A stretch of DNA of 64,000 nucleotides from contig NZ_JADKQA010000001.1 in NCBI RefSeq assembly GCF_015351765.1, forward strand, positions 124,001 through 188,000. The letters run 5' to 3'. The stretch is from Clostridium vitabionis (GTDB lineage: Bacteria > Bacillota > Clostridia > Lachnospirales > Lachnospiraceae). The first letter of the stretch is position 1. The number at the start of each line of letters is the position of its first letter. Of the stretch, positions 48,523 to 57,932 are shown one piece after another. The translations under genes and the position numbers were made by a program. The notes below the pieces were generated by a model. The model did no database searches, had not been told where the DNA came from, and worked only from the letters and a program-made list of their open reading frames with translations.

Positions 48523-49896
48523 ATGCCTAAAGAATACAGAACCATACAGGAAGTGGCCGGGCCGCTGATGCTGGTTCACGGTGTCGAGGATGTCGCCTAC
48601 GGCGAGCTCGGGGAGATCGAGCTCGCTTCCGGGGAGAAGAGAAGATGCCGTGTCCTGGAGATCGACGGGGGAGATGCCCTCGTCCAGCTGTTCGAGAACT
48701 CGACCGGCATCAACCTGTCCAACAGCAAGGTGCGCTTTCTCGGGCGCTCCATGGAGCTCGGTGTCTCCGAGGATATGCTCGGCCGCGTCTTTGACGGCCT
48801 CGGCCGCCCGATCGACGGCGGGCCGGAAATCCTGCCGGAGGAGCGCCGCGATGTCAACGGCCTCCCGATGAACCCGGTGGCCCGCGCTTACCCGCAGGAG
48901 TTTATCCAGACCGGCGTGTCCGCCATCGACGGGCTGAATACGCTGGTCAGAGGCCAGAAGCTGCCGATTTTCTCGGCGTCCGGCCTTCCCCACAATAACC
49001 TGGCCGCACAGATCGCCCGCCAGGCGAAGGTTCTCGGCAAGAACGAGAAATTCGCCGTCGTCTTCGGCGCGATGGGCATCACCTTCGAGGAGTCCAATTT
49101 CTTCGTGGAATCCTTCCGGAAGGCGGGATCCATCGATCGGACCGTCATGTTTGTCAATCTGGCAAATGACCCGGCGATTGAGCGGATCGCCACCCCGAAG
49201 ATGGCGCTGACCGCTGCCGAGTATCTCGCCTTCGACAAGGGGATGCACGTCCTGGTCATCCTGACCGATATCACGAACTATGCCGATGCCCTGCGCGAGA
49301 TTTCCGCCGCGCGCAAGGAGGTTCCGGGGCGCCGCGGGTATCCGGGCTACATGTACACGGACCTTGCCACCATCTATGAGCGGGCAGGCAGGCAGAGGGG
49401 GCGGGACGGCTCGATCACGCTGATTCCGATCCTGACCATGCCGGAGGACGACAAGACACACCCGATCCCCGACCTTACCGGATACATCACCGAGGGCCAG
49501 ATCATCCTGAGCCGTGAGCTTTACCGCAAGGGCATCCAGCCGCCGATCGATGTGCTCCCGTCCCTGTCCCGTCTGAAGGATAAGGGCATCGGCGAGGGCA
49601 AGACCCGCGCGGATCATTCCAACACGATGAACCAGCTGTTCGCGGCCTACGCCCGCGGCAAGGACGCCAAGGAGCTGGCGACCATCCTCGGCGAGGCTGC
49701 GCTGACCGAGGTCGATATCAAATACGCGAATTTTGCTGACGCTTTTGAGAAGGAGTATGTCTCCCAGGGGTACGAGAATGACCGCCCGATCGAGGAGACG
49801 CTGAACATCGGCTGGAAGCTCCTGTCCATGCTGCCGAGAACGGAGCTCAAGCGAATCAACGAGAAATTCCTCGACCAGTATTACGGCAAAGTGTAA
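48523..49896 (+). CDS. ntpB: V-type ATPase regulatory subunit B
   Basis: A 457-residue non-catalytic nucleotide-site subunit. Where A has a P-loop, B reads [19 protein letters not shown], lacking the Walker lysine. [44 protein letters not shown] is a hallmark. The start at 48523 has AAGGAGG upstream, and the longer frame to 48406 lies within ntpA. Confidence 0.97.
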   Translation: MPKEYRTIQEVAGPLMLVHGVEDVAYGELGEIELASGEKRRCRVLEIDGGDALVQLFENSTGINLSNSKVRFLGRSMELGVSEDMLGRVFDGLGRPIDGGPEILPEERRDVNGLPMNPVARAYPQEFIQTGVSAIDGLNTLVRGQKLPIFSASGLPHNNLAAQIARQAKVLGKNEKFAVVFGAMGITFEESNFFVESFRKAGSIDRTVMFVNLANDPAIERIATPKMALTAAEYLAFDKGMHVLVILTDITNYADALREISAARKEVPGRRGYPGYMYTDLATIYERAGRQRGRDGSITLIPILTMPEDDKTHPIPDLTGYITEGQIILSRELYRKGIQPPIDVLPSLSRLKDKGIGEGKTRADHSNTMNQLFAAYARGKDAKELATILGEAALTEVDIKYANFADAFEKEYVSQGYENDRPIEETLNIGWKLLSMLPRTELKRINEKFLDQYYGKV

Positions 49897-49908
49897 GGAG
49901 GTGGGGCT

Positions 49909-50616
49909 ATGGCAGCAACACAGGTCATTCCCACCAGAATGGAGCTATCGAGGACAAAGGCGAAGCTCTCCATGGCCCTCCGGGGCCATAAGCTCCTGAA
50001 GGACAAGCGGGACGAGCTGATGCGCCAGTATTTTGACCTCGTGCGGGAGAACATGCGCCTTCGCCGGAAGGTCGAGGCCGGCATCCGGAAAGCCAATGTG
50101 AACTTTGTCATCGCCCGGGCCGGCATGGACGCCGAGACGCTCAACACCGCGATGATGGCGCCGAAGCAGGCGGTCTCCCTCGACATTGGCACGAAAAATG
50201 CCATGGGTGTGGAGATTCCCGTCTTCACGGCGAAGACGAAGACCGCGGATGCCAATGATATCTATTCCTACGGCTTCGCCTTCACGTCGGGCGACCTCGA
50301 CGGGGCGGTGAAATCGCTGGCGGATGTCTTTCCCGATATGCTGAAGCTGGCGGAGGCAGAGAAGGCCTGCCGGCTGATGGCGGCAGAGATTGAGAAGACC
50401 CGCCGCCGCGTGAACGCCCTGGAGCATGTGACGATCCCGGACGCGCGGGCGACGATCAAGTACATCACGATGAAGCTGGATGAGAATGAGCGCTCGACGC
50501 AGATCCGCCTGATGAAGGTGAAGGACATGATGCTCGAGGACGCACACCATTACCGGGAGAAGAACGAGGAGCGGCTGGACGAGGCGGAAGCCCGCTTCGA
50601 GGCGGACGGCGCCTGA
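49909..50616 (+). CDS. ntpD: V-type ATPase subunit D
   Basis: A 235-residue central shaft subunit made of two long coiled-coil helices (IPTRMELSRTKAKLSMALRGHKLLKDKRDELM at the N-terminus; RRRVNALEHVTIPDARATIKYITMKLDENERS at the C-terminus). It rotates inside the A3B3 head. It is the last gene of the operon; a terminator follows after 80 bases. Confidence 0.95.
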   Translation: MAATQVIPTRMELSRTKAKLSMALRGHKLLKDKRDELMRQYFDLVRENMRLRRKVEAGIRKANVNFVIARAGMDAETLNTAMMAPKQAVSLDIGTKNAMGVEIPVFTAKTKTADANDIYSYGFAFTSGDLDGAVKSLADVFPDMLKLAEAEKACRLMAAEIEKTRRRVNALEHVTIPDARATIKYITMKLDENERSTQIRLMKVKDMMLEDAHHYREKNEERLDEAEARFEADGA

Positions 50617-50697
50617 GACCCCGCGGCGGGGACTTCTGCATTTCTGCCGGACCGGCGGCCTTCTGCGGCCGGCGGCGTTTGCGAATTTTCGAGAGAC

Positions 50698-50741
50698 AAA
50701 ACAGGTTCCCTGTGGTATTCTTACCTGGGAGCCTGTTTTTT
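50698..50741 (+). terminator. V-ATPase operon terminator
   Basis: AAAACAGGTTCCC (50698-50710) pairs with GGGAGCCTGTTTT (50727-50739), one T-G pair, and is followed by TTTTTTG. Confidence 0.88.
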
Positions 50742-51046
50742 GTTACGCAGAGCACTTAACGATAACCAGCCATTTGACGAGGACAGGCGAAAGCGCAGTC
50801 CGAGCTTGGCGGAGCAGCTATCCGCAGGGCGGGGCGGGAGTCCGGCGAGGCGCGGCTTCGCGGGATGCGGGGCTCTGAACGAATACGGTATGTTTTTGGC
50901 ACCCACAGAGACAATTTTATCGTCCAACCGGTAGGCAGGGCCGGCCGGAAGGACAGGAATACAGGGAGCAGTCCCGGAAGATGGCGGATACCGCATGTTC
51001 CGGCACTGTATTTCGTGTACCCAAAAACCGACAGAAAGGACAGCTT
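50742..51046. other. GC-rich leader before the nitrogenase-like cluster
   Basis: No gene. Bases 50756-50890 are GC-rich with short self-complementary pieces (GCGGAGCAGCTATCCGC, GGCGCGGCTTCGCGGGATGC), then become mixed. It may be a dispersed repeat or a structured leader. I see no cobalamin, Moco or other riboswitch core and no convincing promoter; one must be here, since a terminator lies upstream. Confidence 0.4.
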
Positions 51047-51832
51047 ATGTATCGTTTTGCGATCTACGGGAAGGGTGGCATCGGGAAATCCACGACGGCG
51101 ACAGCCCTGTCCTGCGCATTTGCCCGCAGGGGGCTCCGGGTCTTCCAGATCGGCTGCGATCCGAAGGCGGATTCTACCCTCTATCTGCACGGGGGAAAGC
51201 GGATTCCGGCCATCCTGGATGTTCTCCGGGAGAAGAGGGATCTCGCGGAGCTGGACGACCTCATCGTCACCGGATATCGAGGGATCATCTGCGCGGAATC
51301 CGGCGGGCCGATGCCCGGCCTCGGCTGCGCCGGCCGGGGGATCGCCGCGGCTTTTGAGGCGCTCGAGGAGCGGGAGGCATTTTCCGTCCTGAAACCGGAC
51401 GTCGTCATCTACGATGTGCTCGGCGATGTCGTCTGCGGAGGTTTTGCGCTGCCGATCCGGGAGGGATACGCGGACCAGGTCTACATTGTGACCTCGGGGG
51501 AGAATATGGCGATCTACGCGGCGGCGAACATCGCGATGGCGGTGGAAAATTTCCGCGAGCGCGGGTACGCCTCCGTCGGCGGCGTGATCCTGAACCGGAG
51601 AAATGTCCCGGACGAGCGGGAAAAGGTGGAAACGCTCTGCCGGGACATCCACACCGAGATTGCGGCGGACCTCCCCCGGGACAACCATATCGCGTTGGCG
51701 GAGGAGGCCGGAGCCCTCGCGGCGGAGCGCTATCCGGACTGTCCGTATATGCAGGCGGTGGATGCCCTGGCCGCGCGGATGCTCGGGCACGGCATTGACC
51801 GGCCGCTGGAGAGCGGGGAGGGCGGGCTGTGA
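51047..51832 (+). CDS. NifH-like ATP-dependent iron-sulfur reductase
   Basis: A 261-residue NifH/BchL/CfbC-type protein. The P-loop is GKGGIGKST (8-16). The [4Fe-4S] ligands C94 (GLGCAGRGI) and C130 ([10 protein letters not shown]) are both present, so the dimer should bind one bridging cluster and deliver electrons with ATP use. CDPKADST (37-44) is the switch region. It leads a tight cluster with two component-1-like proteins (the next start overlaps its stop), an importer and HydE. It is not a maturation ParA-type ATPase, which would lack the two cysteines. Confidence 0.92.
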   Translation: MYRFAIYGKGGIGKSTTATALSCAFARRGLRVFQIGCDPKADSTLYLHGGKRIPAILDVLREKRDLAELDDLIVTGYRGIICAESGGPMPGLGCAGRGIAAAFEALEEREAFSVLKPDVVIYDVLGDVVCGGFALPIREGYADQVYIVTSGENMAIYAAANIAMAVENFRERGYASVGGVILNRRNVPDEREKVETLCRDIHTEIAADLPRDNHIALAEEAGALAAERYPDCPYMQAVDALAARMLGHGIDRPLESGEGGL

Positions 51833-53238
51833 ACAGAAAAACACTTTCTCCGGAATCCGCTTCCATCCGCGGGCTGTCCGGAAAGCCGGAATCCCCGGCC
51901 TTCCGGCTGATCGGGCAGATGGCGTACACCTACAACGCGGATATCGGCATCGCCTACTCCAGCCCCTGCCGCGGTGTCTGGAATATCGTCCACTACGGAA
52001 CCCTCGTGCCCGGCGGCCATCAGGTTTATGTCTGCCCCACGAGCTGTCTCCGCGGGGTTGTGCTGACCACGGCGGAGATGGGCGCCATGGAGAAGCTCTC
52101 GACCATCACGGTCGGGGAGGACAATCTTCTCGACGGGGACATGGAGGAGGAGCTCCTCCGCGGCACGGAGAAGATCATTGACAGCCTTCCGGAGCATCCC
52201 CGGCTGATGATGATCTTCACGAGCTGCATTCACCACTTCCTGGCCGTGAATTACCAGCGGGTCTACCGGATTCTCCGGAAGGAATATCCGGATATCGATT
52301 TTATCGACTGCTACATGGATCCGATCATGCGGCGGCAGAAACCGCCGTTCCCGAACCTGGTGCGGCAGGTCACCCGGGTGCTCCCGCAGGCGGAGAAGAA
52401 CCCGCGCCAGGCGAATTTCCTGGGAAACTGCTTCCCGATGGCGGAGGACTGCGACCTCTACTGCCATCTGCGTGAGCACGGCATCCGCGTCCTTGACCTT
52501 CCGTCGATGAAGACCTATGAGGAATTTCTCGGTCAGGCGGCGTCCCCGGTGAATTTCACGTTCCACGGGGTGGGCGCCGCGGCGGCGAAGGATCTGCAGA
52601 TCAGGCTCGGCCAGGCATGGAAGCCGATGCGGAACGGCTATGACTATGACGCGATCGACGAGGACATGGCGGAAGCCTCCGCGCTCCTCGGGATCCCTGC
52701 GCCATCCGGGGAGGAAATCCGCCGGCAGCGCCGGGAGACGGAGCAGGCGGCGGAAGCCCTCCGAAAGGCGCTCGCGGGCACGGCCATTTCTCTGGATGAC
52801 ACGGCGGTGGACAGGCCGCTCGAGCTCGCCCTTTATCTGCTGGATCACGGATTCTCCGTCGAATCGGTATTTCTTGAGAGCATCACCGAACCCAGGGAGG
52901 TGTTCGAGCGGCTGCGGGAGAAAAAGCCGGATCTTAAGGTGTACTCCGCCCTCGGCTGGAACATGCGCCGTGTCCGGCGGGAGCACAGCGGGAAGCTGCT
53001 CGCGGTCGGGCAGAAGAGCGCGTATTTCGCGGGATGTGGATATTTTGTCAATATGACACAGAATGACGGCCTCTACGGCTACCGCGGCATCCGGAGGCTC
53101 TTCCGGCTGATGGCGGAGGCGGCCGTGGAGGAGAAGCCGCTCCGGGAGCTTGTCCAGCAGAAGGGCTGGCGCGCAGGGCCGTATTTCACAGACATCTGCG
53201 CCAGGGAGCGGCAGACGGAACAGGAGGAGAGGGCATGA
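51829..53238 (+). CDS. NifD/NifE-like component-1 protein
   Basis: A 469-residue nitrogenase component-1-type protein from a GTG start overlapping the NifH-like stop. Cysteines in the positions of P-cluster or [4Fe-4S] ligands are C47 (SSPCRGVW), C69/C73 (CPTSC) and C133 (FTSCIHH). The C-terminal half has [29 protein letters not shown], the equivalent of the GxxDGxxGF-type end of NifD. The NifD cofactor ligands Cys275 and His442 are not evident. It is therefore a divergent nitrogenase-superfamily oxidoreductase; substrate unknown. Confidence 0.85.
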   Translation: MNRKTLSPESASIRGLSGKPESPAFRLIGQMAYTYNADIGIAYSSPCRGVWNIVHYGTLVPGGHQVYVCPTSCLRGVVLTTAEMGAMEKLSTITVGEDNLLDGDMEEELLRGTEKIIDSLPEHPRLMMIFTSCIHHFLAVNYQRVYRILRKEYPDIDFIDCYMDPIMRRQKPPFPNLVRQVTRVLPQAEKNPRQANFLGNCFPMAEDCDLYCHLREHGIRVLDLPSMKTYEEFLGQAASPVNFTFHGVGAAAAKDLQIRLGQAWKPMRNGYDYDAIDEDMAEASALLGIPAPSGEEIRRQRRETEQAAEALRKALAGTAISLDDTAVDRPLELALYLLDHGFSVESVFLESITEPREVFERLREKKPDLKVYSALGWNMRRVRREHSGKLLAVGQKSAYFAGCGYFVNMTQNDGLYGYRGIRRLFRLMAEAAVEEKPLRELVQQKGWRAGPYFTDICARERQTEQEERA

Positions 53239-54455
53239 GGGACTGGCATGTGCATGTATTCACCTCGACCTACACGGCGGATGTCTCCGGCGTCTGCTCC
53301 GCGATGTATGAGCTCGGCGGGATGACCATCCTCCACGATCCGAGCGGCTGCAACAGTACCTACACCACGCACGACGAGCCACGCTGGTATGACAGCGATT
53401 CCCTGATGTACGTCTCCGGTCTCGATGAGATTACCGCGGTCCTCGGGGATGATTCGGTGGTCATCCGGGACGTCCTCGCGGCGGCAGCGGACCTTTCGCC
53501 GCGGTTTATTACCCTGTGCGGGGCATCGATCCCGCATATTATCGCGTTCGATTTCCGCGGGGTCGCGCGCCTCATCGAGGAAAAATGCGGCATCCCCGTG
53601 CTCCCTGTGCCGACCGACGGCCTCCGGCTCTACACCTCCGGTGCCGGCCTCGCGCTCCGGGAGTGGCTCCGCCGGTTCGCCCGGAAGGATCTCAAACCGG
53701 AGAAAAACCGGATCAACCTTCTCGGGGTGACTCCGATTGACTTTTCCCGGATGGAAAATGTCTCCGCCATGATCCGCGCATTTACCGACCGGGGCTTTGC
53801 CGTGAACGGCACCTTCGCCATGGGGGATGCCTTTGAGAACCTTCAGGGCGCCCTGCGCGCCTCGGTGAACGTTGTGGTCTCCTCTGCGGGCCTTCTCCCG
53901 GCGAAATTCCTCCGGGCAAAGGCGGGCATCCCTTATGTGCTGGGAACGCCGGTGGGGGCATCGATGGCCGGCCGGATCGCCGAGGCGGTCCGCCGCTCCC
54001 AGGAAGACGGGAAAAACCGCTCGGCCTGCGGAGACGGGGAGGTCGCCTCAGGGCGCGGCGGGGAAGCCCTGGCCTTTACGGGAAAAAAGCCCCCGGCTCC
54101 GGGGGCGCCGAGGATCCTCATCGTCGGGGAACCGGTTTTTGCCGGAAGCCTCGCCCGTGGGCTTCTCGACAGCGCGGGGGAAAATCCGGGATTTCTGGTG
54201 GATACGCTCTCGCCGGATGTGGACGAGGGGCTGGACGAGGATGTCCTTCTGGAGAAAATCGGCGCCGCGGACCGGGTGATCGCGGATCCGCTCTTTCGAA
54301 GCGCGCTGCGCGGCAGGGAGAAAACCTTTGTGCCCTTCCCCCATGAGGGGTATTCGGGGCGCATTTTCCGGGAGCTGATTCCCGGGTTCTGCGGGGACGG
54401 CTTTGATCCCGGCAAGCTTTTGACTTACGGAAAGAAAGAGGAGAGGAAAGTCTGA
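53235..54455 (+). CDS. NifK/NifN-like component-1 protein
   Basis: A 406-residue partner of the preceding protein, shorter than NifK. Cys21 (GVCSAMYELGG), Cys39 (DPSGCNSTY) and Cys95 (LCGASI) fit cluster-ligand positions, and LHDPSGC resembles the NifK/BchN N-terminal motif. Around residues 250-280 there is a Gly/Arg/Glu-rich insert before ILIVGEPVFAGSLA, the start of the last Rossmann-like domain. The ATG overlaps the upstream stop (ATGA) and the next gene's ATG overlaps its stop. Confidence 0.83.
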   Translation: MRDWHVHVFTSTYTADVSGVCSAMYELGGMTILHDPSGCNSTYTTHDEPRWYDSDSLMYVSGLDEITAVLGDDSVVIRDVLAAAADLSPRFITLCGASIPHIIAFDFRGVARLIEEKCGIPVLPVPTDGLRLYTSGAGLALREWLRRFARKDLKPEKNRINLLGVTPIDFSRMENVSAMIRAFTDRGFAVNGTFAMGDAFENLQGALRASVNVVVSSAGLLPAKFLRAKAGIPYVLGTPVGASMAGRIAEAVRRSQEDGKNRSACGDGEVASGRGGEALAFTGKKPPAPGAPRILIVGEPVFAGSLARGLLDSAGENPGFLVDTLSPDVDEGLDEDVLLEKIGAADRVIADPLFRSALRGREKTFVPFPHEGYSGRIFRELIPGFCGDGFDPGKLLTYGKKEERKV

Positions 54456-55699
54456 TGAAAAAGCATATTCTTACCCTGGCGGCGGTGCTTCTCGCGTCGT
54501 CGTTGACCCTGAACCTTGCGGCCTGCGGCGCGGCGGCCGGAACGGGCGCGTCCGGAAGCACGCAGGCGGATGCCGCGGCTGGAGGTGCGGCCGGCAGCAC
54601 AGCGGAAAGCGGAACCGGGGGTGTGGCGGCGGCCGGAAATTCTGCCGGAAGCGCGGCTGAGGGCGCGGGGACGGTGACGGTTACGGACGAGGCGGACCGG
54701 CAGGTCACCGTTCCCGTCAATCCCGAGAGGGCCGCGGTCCTGGACATTTACCCGATGGCGGCGGCACTCACGGTCTATCTCAATTCGGCGAAGAGCCTTG
54801 TCGCGATGGAGCCGGCCAGCATGAATGCCGCGAAAAACAGCGTGCTCTCCGAGCTCTACCCCGAGATCCTGGACGTCGATACGGACATCCTTTCCGGGAA
54901 TGACGTCAATGTGGAGGCGCTTATGGCGCTCGACCCGCAGGTGGTCTTCGTGAGCGCCGGGAACGATGCAGAGATCAAGACCCTGGAAAATGCGGGCCTC
55001 ACGGCGGTCGCCATTTCCCCGAGCAAGTGGGATTATGACTGCATCCGGACCTACGAAGAGTGGACCGGGCTTCTCGCGCAGATCTACCCGGATCGCGGGG
55101 AGGACAGGGCAAAGAAGGTCAGCGGCTACAGCGGGGAGAAATACGACGCGATCCAGGCGAAGGTCAGCGGGCTTGCCGATGAGGACCGGCAGAAGGTGCT
55201 GTTCCTGTTCCAGTACGATGACCAGCAGATGATCACCTCGGGGAAGCATTTCTTCGGCCAGTGGTGGTGCGATGCCGTCGGCGCGAAGAATGCGGCGGAG
55301 GAGATCGCCGGGGAAAACCGGAACGCGCCGATCACCATGGAGCAGGTGTACAGCTGGAATCCGGATGTCATCATCCTGACCAACTTCACGCAGACAAAGC
55401 CGGAGGACCTGCTGAACAATGCGGTCGGCAGTGACGACTGGAGCACGGTGAAGGCAGTCCGGGACGGCCGGGTATACAAAATGCCGCTCGGCACCTACCG
55501 GAGCTACACACCCGGGGTTGATACCCCGATTACCCTGGAGTGGCTCGCCCAGAAGGTTTATCCGGATCTCTTCGGGGATCTTGATGTGAAGGCGGACACC
55601 GTGTCCTATTATCGCGATATCTACGGCATCACGCTGACGGATCAGCAGGTGGAGAGCATGTTCAACCCGGATCCGTCAGGCGGGAAGCTGAATAACTGA
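54455..55699 (+). CDS. Substrate-binding lipoprotein of a FecBCD-type importer
   Basis: A 414-residue receptor. A signal peptide ends LNLAAC (Cys24), a 50-residue Gly/Ala/Ser tether follows, then the Periplas_BP_2 fold with VTVTDEADRQVTVPVNPERAAVLD and VNVEALMALDPQVVFVSAG. A HFFGQWWCDAVGAKNAAEEI block is typical of iron/heme/cobalamin receptors. Its ATG shares a base with the upstream NifK-like stop (TGATG), so transport and reductase are made together. The ligand may be the cofactor, the substrate or its metal. Confidence 0.88.
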   Translation: MKKHILTLAAVLLASSLTLNLAACGAAAGTGASGSTQADAAAGGAAGSTAESGTGGVAAAGNSAGSAAEGAGTVTVTDEADRQVTVPVNPERAAVLDIYPMAAALTVYLNSAKSLVAMEPASMNAAKNSVLSELYPEILDVDTDILSGNDVNVEALMALDPQVVFVSAGNDAEIKTLENAGLTAVAISPSKWDYDCIRTYEEWTGLLAQIYPDRGEDRAKKVSGYSGEKYDAIQAKVSGLADEDRQKVLFLFQYDDQQMITSGKHFFGQWWCDAVGAKNAAEEIAGENRNAPITMEQVYSWNPDVIILTNFTQTKPEDLLNNAVGSDDWSTVKAVRDGRVYKMPLGTYRSYTPGVDTPITLEWLAQKVYPDLFGDLDVKADTVSYYRDIYGITLTDQQVESMFNPDPSGGKLNN

Positions 55700-55713
55700 T
55701 CCCGGAGGTCCGG

Positions 55714-56724
55714 ATGTTGAGAGAAATGAGAAATTACCGCCTCCTTTGGGCGGGCGGCCTGATCCTGCTCCTTGGCTTCGCGGCGGCTGCCCTCTGCCTC
55801 GGGCAGTACCGGATCGCCCCGGCGGCGGTTCTCCGCGCCCTGGCGGGGGCACCCGGGGTGCCGCCCAATGACCGGACGGTCATTTTTAAAGTGCGGCTTC
55901 CCCGCATCCTCCTGGCGATGCTTGCGGGCTGCGGGATGGCGGTCTCCGGCGCGACGTTCCAGAGCTTATTCTCCAATCCCCTGGCGACCCCGGACACCCT
56001 GGGAACGGCCAATGGCGCTTCGTTCGGCGCGGCCCTCGGCCTTCTCCTCGGCCTGCCCGCCCTCGGCGTGCAGCTCTTCGCCCTGGTTTTCGGCATAGCG
56101 GCTGTCGCCCTCGTCTTCCTCGTCACGGCGGAGGGCGGGAGCGGGCGCCGGTCGATGATGATGGTGATCCTCGCCGGGATGGTGATCAGCGCCCTGTTTT
56201 CCGCGCTGGTGTCCCTCATCAAGTACGCGGCGGATCCCCAGGATACGCTTCCGGCCATCACCTTCTGGCTGATGGGTTCCCTCTCGGGAACCACCTTCCG
56301 GTCCCTTTTGTTCGGCGCCCCGCTGATCATGGCGGGCACCCTGCTTCTCTGGCTTCTGCGCTTCCGGATGAACACGCTGTCCCTCTCGGAGGACGAGGCG
56401 AGGTCGCTCGGACTGAACCTTCCGCTCGTGCGGGGGCTGGTCATCGGCGCCTCCGCGGCGGTCACGGCGGCGGTGGTCTCCCTCTGCGGCGTCATCGGCT
56501 GGGTCGGGCTCCTGGTTCCCCATCTTGTCCGGATGGCGGTGGGCAATGACAACCGGCGGATCATCCCGGCATCCATGGTGGCGGGGGCGCTGTTCCTCCT
56601 CGTGGTGGACACCGCAGCCCGCTGCGCCGCCAAAGCCGAGATCCCGGTCTCCATCCTGACCTCGGTGATCGGCGCGCCGCTCTTTATCCTGCTGCTCCGG
56701 AAAACCGGGGGGATCCGGGCATGA
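55714..56724 (+). CDS. FecCD/BtuC-type permease of the nitrogenase-like cluster
   Basis: A 336-residue multi-helix permease. KVRLPRILLAMLAGCGMAVSGATFQSLFSNPLATPDTLGTANGASFGA (~50-97) and VSLCGVIGWVGLLVPHLVRMAVG (~250) are family blocks. It forms the channel for the ligand captured by the preceding lipoprotein. Spacing is 14 bases from that gene. Confidence 0.92.
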   Translation: MLREMRNYRLLWAGGLILLLGFAAAALCLGQYRIAPAAVLRALAGAPGVPPNDRTVIFKVRLPRILLAMLAGCGMAVSGATFQSLFSNPLATPDTLGTANGASFGAALGLLLGLPALGVQLFALVFGIAAVALVFLVTAEGGSGRRSMMMVILAGMVISALFSALVSLIKYAADPQDTLPAITFWLMGSLSGTTFRSLLFGAPLIMAGTLLLWLLRFRMNTLSLSEDEARSLGLNLPLVRGLVIGASAAVTAAVVSLCGVIGWVGLLVPHLVRMAVGNDNRRIIPASMVAGALFLLVVDTAARCAAKAEIPVSILTSVIGAPLFILLLRKTGGIRA

Positions 56725-56732
56725 GCCGGAAG

Positions 56733-56786
56733 CGGGGCGCGGCGCCATGGTACCGGAGGCAAACTGAAACGGGGCGCGGCGCCATG
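56733..56786. repeat. 17-bp direct repeat between permease and ATPase genes
   Basis: CGGGGCGCGGCGCCATG occurs at 56733-56749 and 56770-56786. Each contains GGCGCC and ends in ATG, but neither has a ribosome site or a useful open frame. The intergenic gap is 138 bases, wide for this compact cluster. Confidence 0.7.
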
Positions 56787-56862
56787 ACGCCGGAAGCTGC
56801 CCGGAGCTGGGCGCGGTTTTACGGCACGGTTTTGCCCGGCGGCGGAAAGGAAGAACCTTGAA

Positions 56863-57675
56863 ATGAAACTGGAACTGAGAAACGCGGCATTTTCCTATGA
56901 GAAGGGAAAGCCGCTTCTGGAAAATATCTCCCTCACCGCGTATTCCGGCGAGGCCTGGGCAATTCTCGGGAAGAACGGCATCGGGAAAACCACGCTGCTC
57001 CGCTGCCTGCTCGGATTCCGGCGCTGGACCTCCGGCGGGCTTTATCTCGATGGGAAACCCGCGGATCCGGCGTCCGCCGGCGGGCGCCGGTTCTGGCGGC
57101 GGGCCGCCTATGTGCCGCAGGCGGGGCGGCAGGCATTTCCCTGCACGGTCGAGGAAAATGTCCTCCTCGGCCGCGGAGCCTATCTGGGCCTTTTCGGACA
57201 GCCGGGCAGGCGCGATATCGAGGCAGCGGAGAAAGCCATGGCGATGGCGGGCGTCCTGGGGATCCGCGGAAAAAACTGCGGGGAGATCAGCGGCGGGCAG
57301 CTCCAGATGACCCTGATTGCCCGGGCGCTCGCCTCGGAGCCGGAGCTTCTCATCATGGACGAGCCGGAGACCGGGCTGGATTTCCGGAACCAGCTGATGG
57401 TGCTCGGCCTGATCCGGAAGCTCGCCCATGAGCGAAACCTGCTGGTCATCTTCAACACGCACTATCCGGAACACGCATTAGATACGGCGGACAGGACGCT
57501 GCTTTTCCTGGAAAATGGCCGCGCCCTGTCCGGTCCCACGGAGGAGGTCCTGACCGGGGAGAACATGCGGGCGGCATTCGGCGTCGAGGTGGTCCGCGCG
57601 GAGGCGGAGTACCGGGGAAAGACCCTGGTCTCCCTGATCCCCGCGGGATTCCGCGAAGAAGGAGAGAACGGATGA
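56863..57675 (+). CDS. ABC transporter ATPase of the nitrogenase-like cluster
   Basis: A 270-residue FecE/BtuD-like ATPase. Walker A is GKNGIGKTT (37-45), the signature ISGGQLQMTL (~143) and Walker B LLIMDEPETGLD (~163), with switch H in FNTHYPEHAL. It pairs with the upstream permease. It overlaps the next small gene by four bases. Confidence 0.93.
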   Translation: MKLELRNAAFSYEKGKPLLENISLTAYSGEAWAILGKNGIGKTTLLRCLLGFRRWTSGGLYLDGKPADPASAGGRRFWRRAAYVPQAGRQAFPCTVEENVLLGRGAYLGLFGQPGRRDIEAAEKAMAMAGVLGIRGKNCGEISGGQLQMTLIARALASEPELLIMDEPETGLDFRNQLMVLGLIRKLAHERNLLVIFNTHYPEHALDTADRTLLFLENGRALSGPTEEVLTGENMRAAFGVEVVRAEAEYRGKTLVSLIPAGFREEGENG

Positions 57676-57923
57676 AAGAAGAATCGAGAATTGCCATGCT
57701 GTCTATCATTGTCGAGGATCCGGAGAAAACCGGGAGGCTTAACGAGCTTCTGCACGCCTGCAATGCCTATATCGTCGGGCGGATGGGGATTCCCTACCGG
57801 GAGAAGGGGCTGTTTCTCATCGCGGTTGCCATCGACGCCCCGGAGACCGTGACCAGCGCCCTGACCGGGCAGATCGGGCGCATCGAGGGCATCAGCGTGA
57901 AGACCGCGTACGCGAAGAAATGA
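57672..57923 (+). CDS. TM1266-like small ACT-fold protein
   Basis: An 83-residue protein with RIAMLSIIVEDPEKTGRLNELLHACNAYIVGRMGIPY and an ACT-like beta-alpha layout. It matches the family annotated as 'iron-only hydrogenase system regulator' (TM1266), usually next to HydE/HydF/HydG genes. It may bind a small ligand and regulate. Here it is fused into the nitrogenase-like operon by an ATGA overlap and sits 9 bases before HydE. Confidence 0.8.
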   Translation: MKEESRIAMLSIIVEDPEKTGRLNELLHACNAYIVGRMGIPYREKGLFLIAVAIDAPETVTSALTGQIGRIEGISVKTAYAKK

Positions 57924-57932
57924 GGAAAGGGT

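Noticed and set aside
50742-51046. Cobalamin or molybdenum-cofactor riboswitch before the NifH-like gene
   Set aside because: CAGTCCCGGAAG-like pieces appear, but the conserved cores and their order do not.
51047-54455. Canonical nitrogen-fixation (nifHDK) genes
   Set aside because: Sizes, missing cofactor ligands and the lack of nifB/E/N/V point to a divergent nitrogenase-like system.
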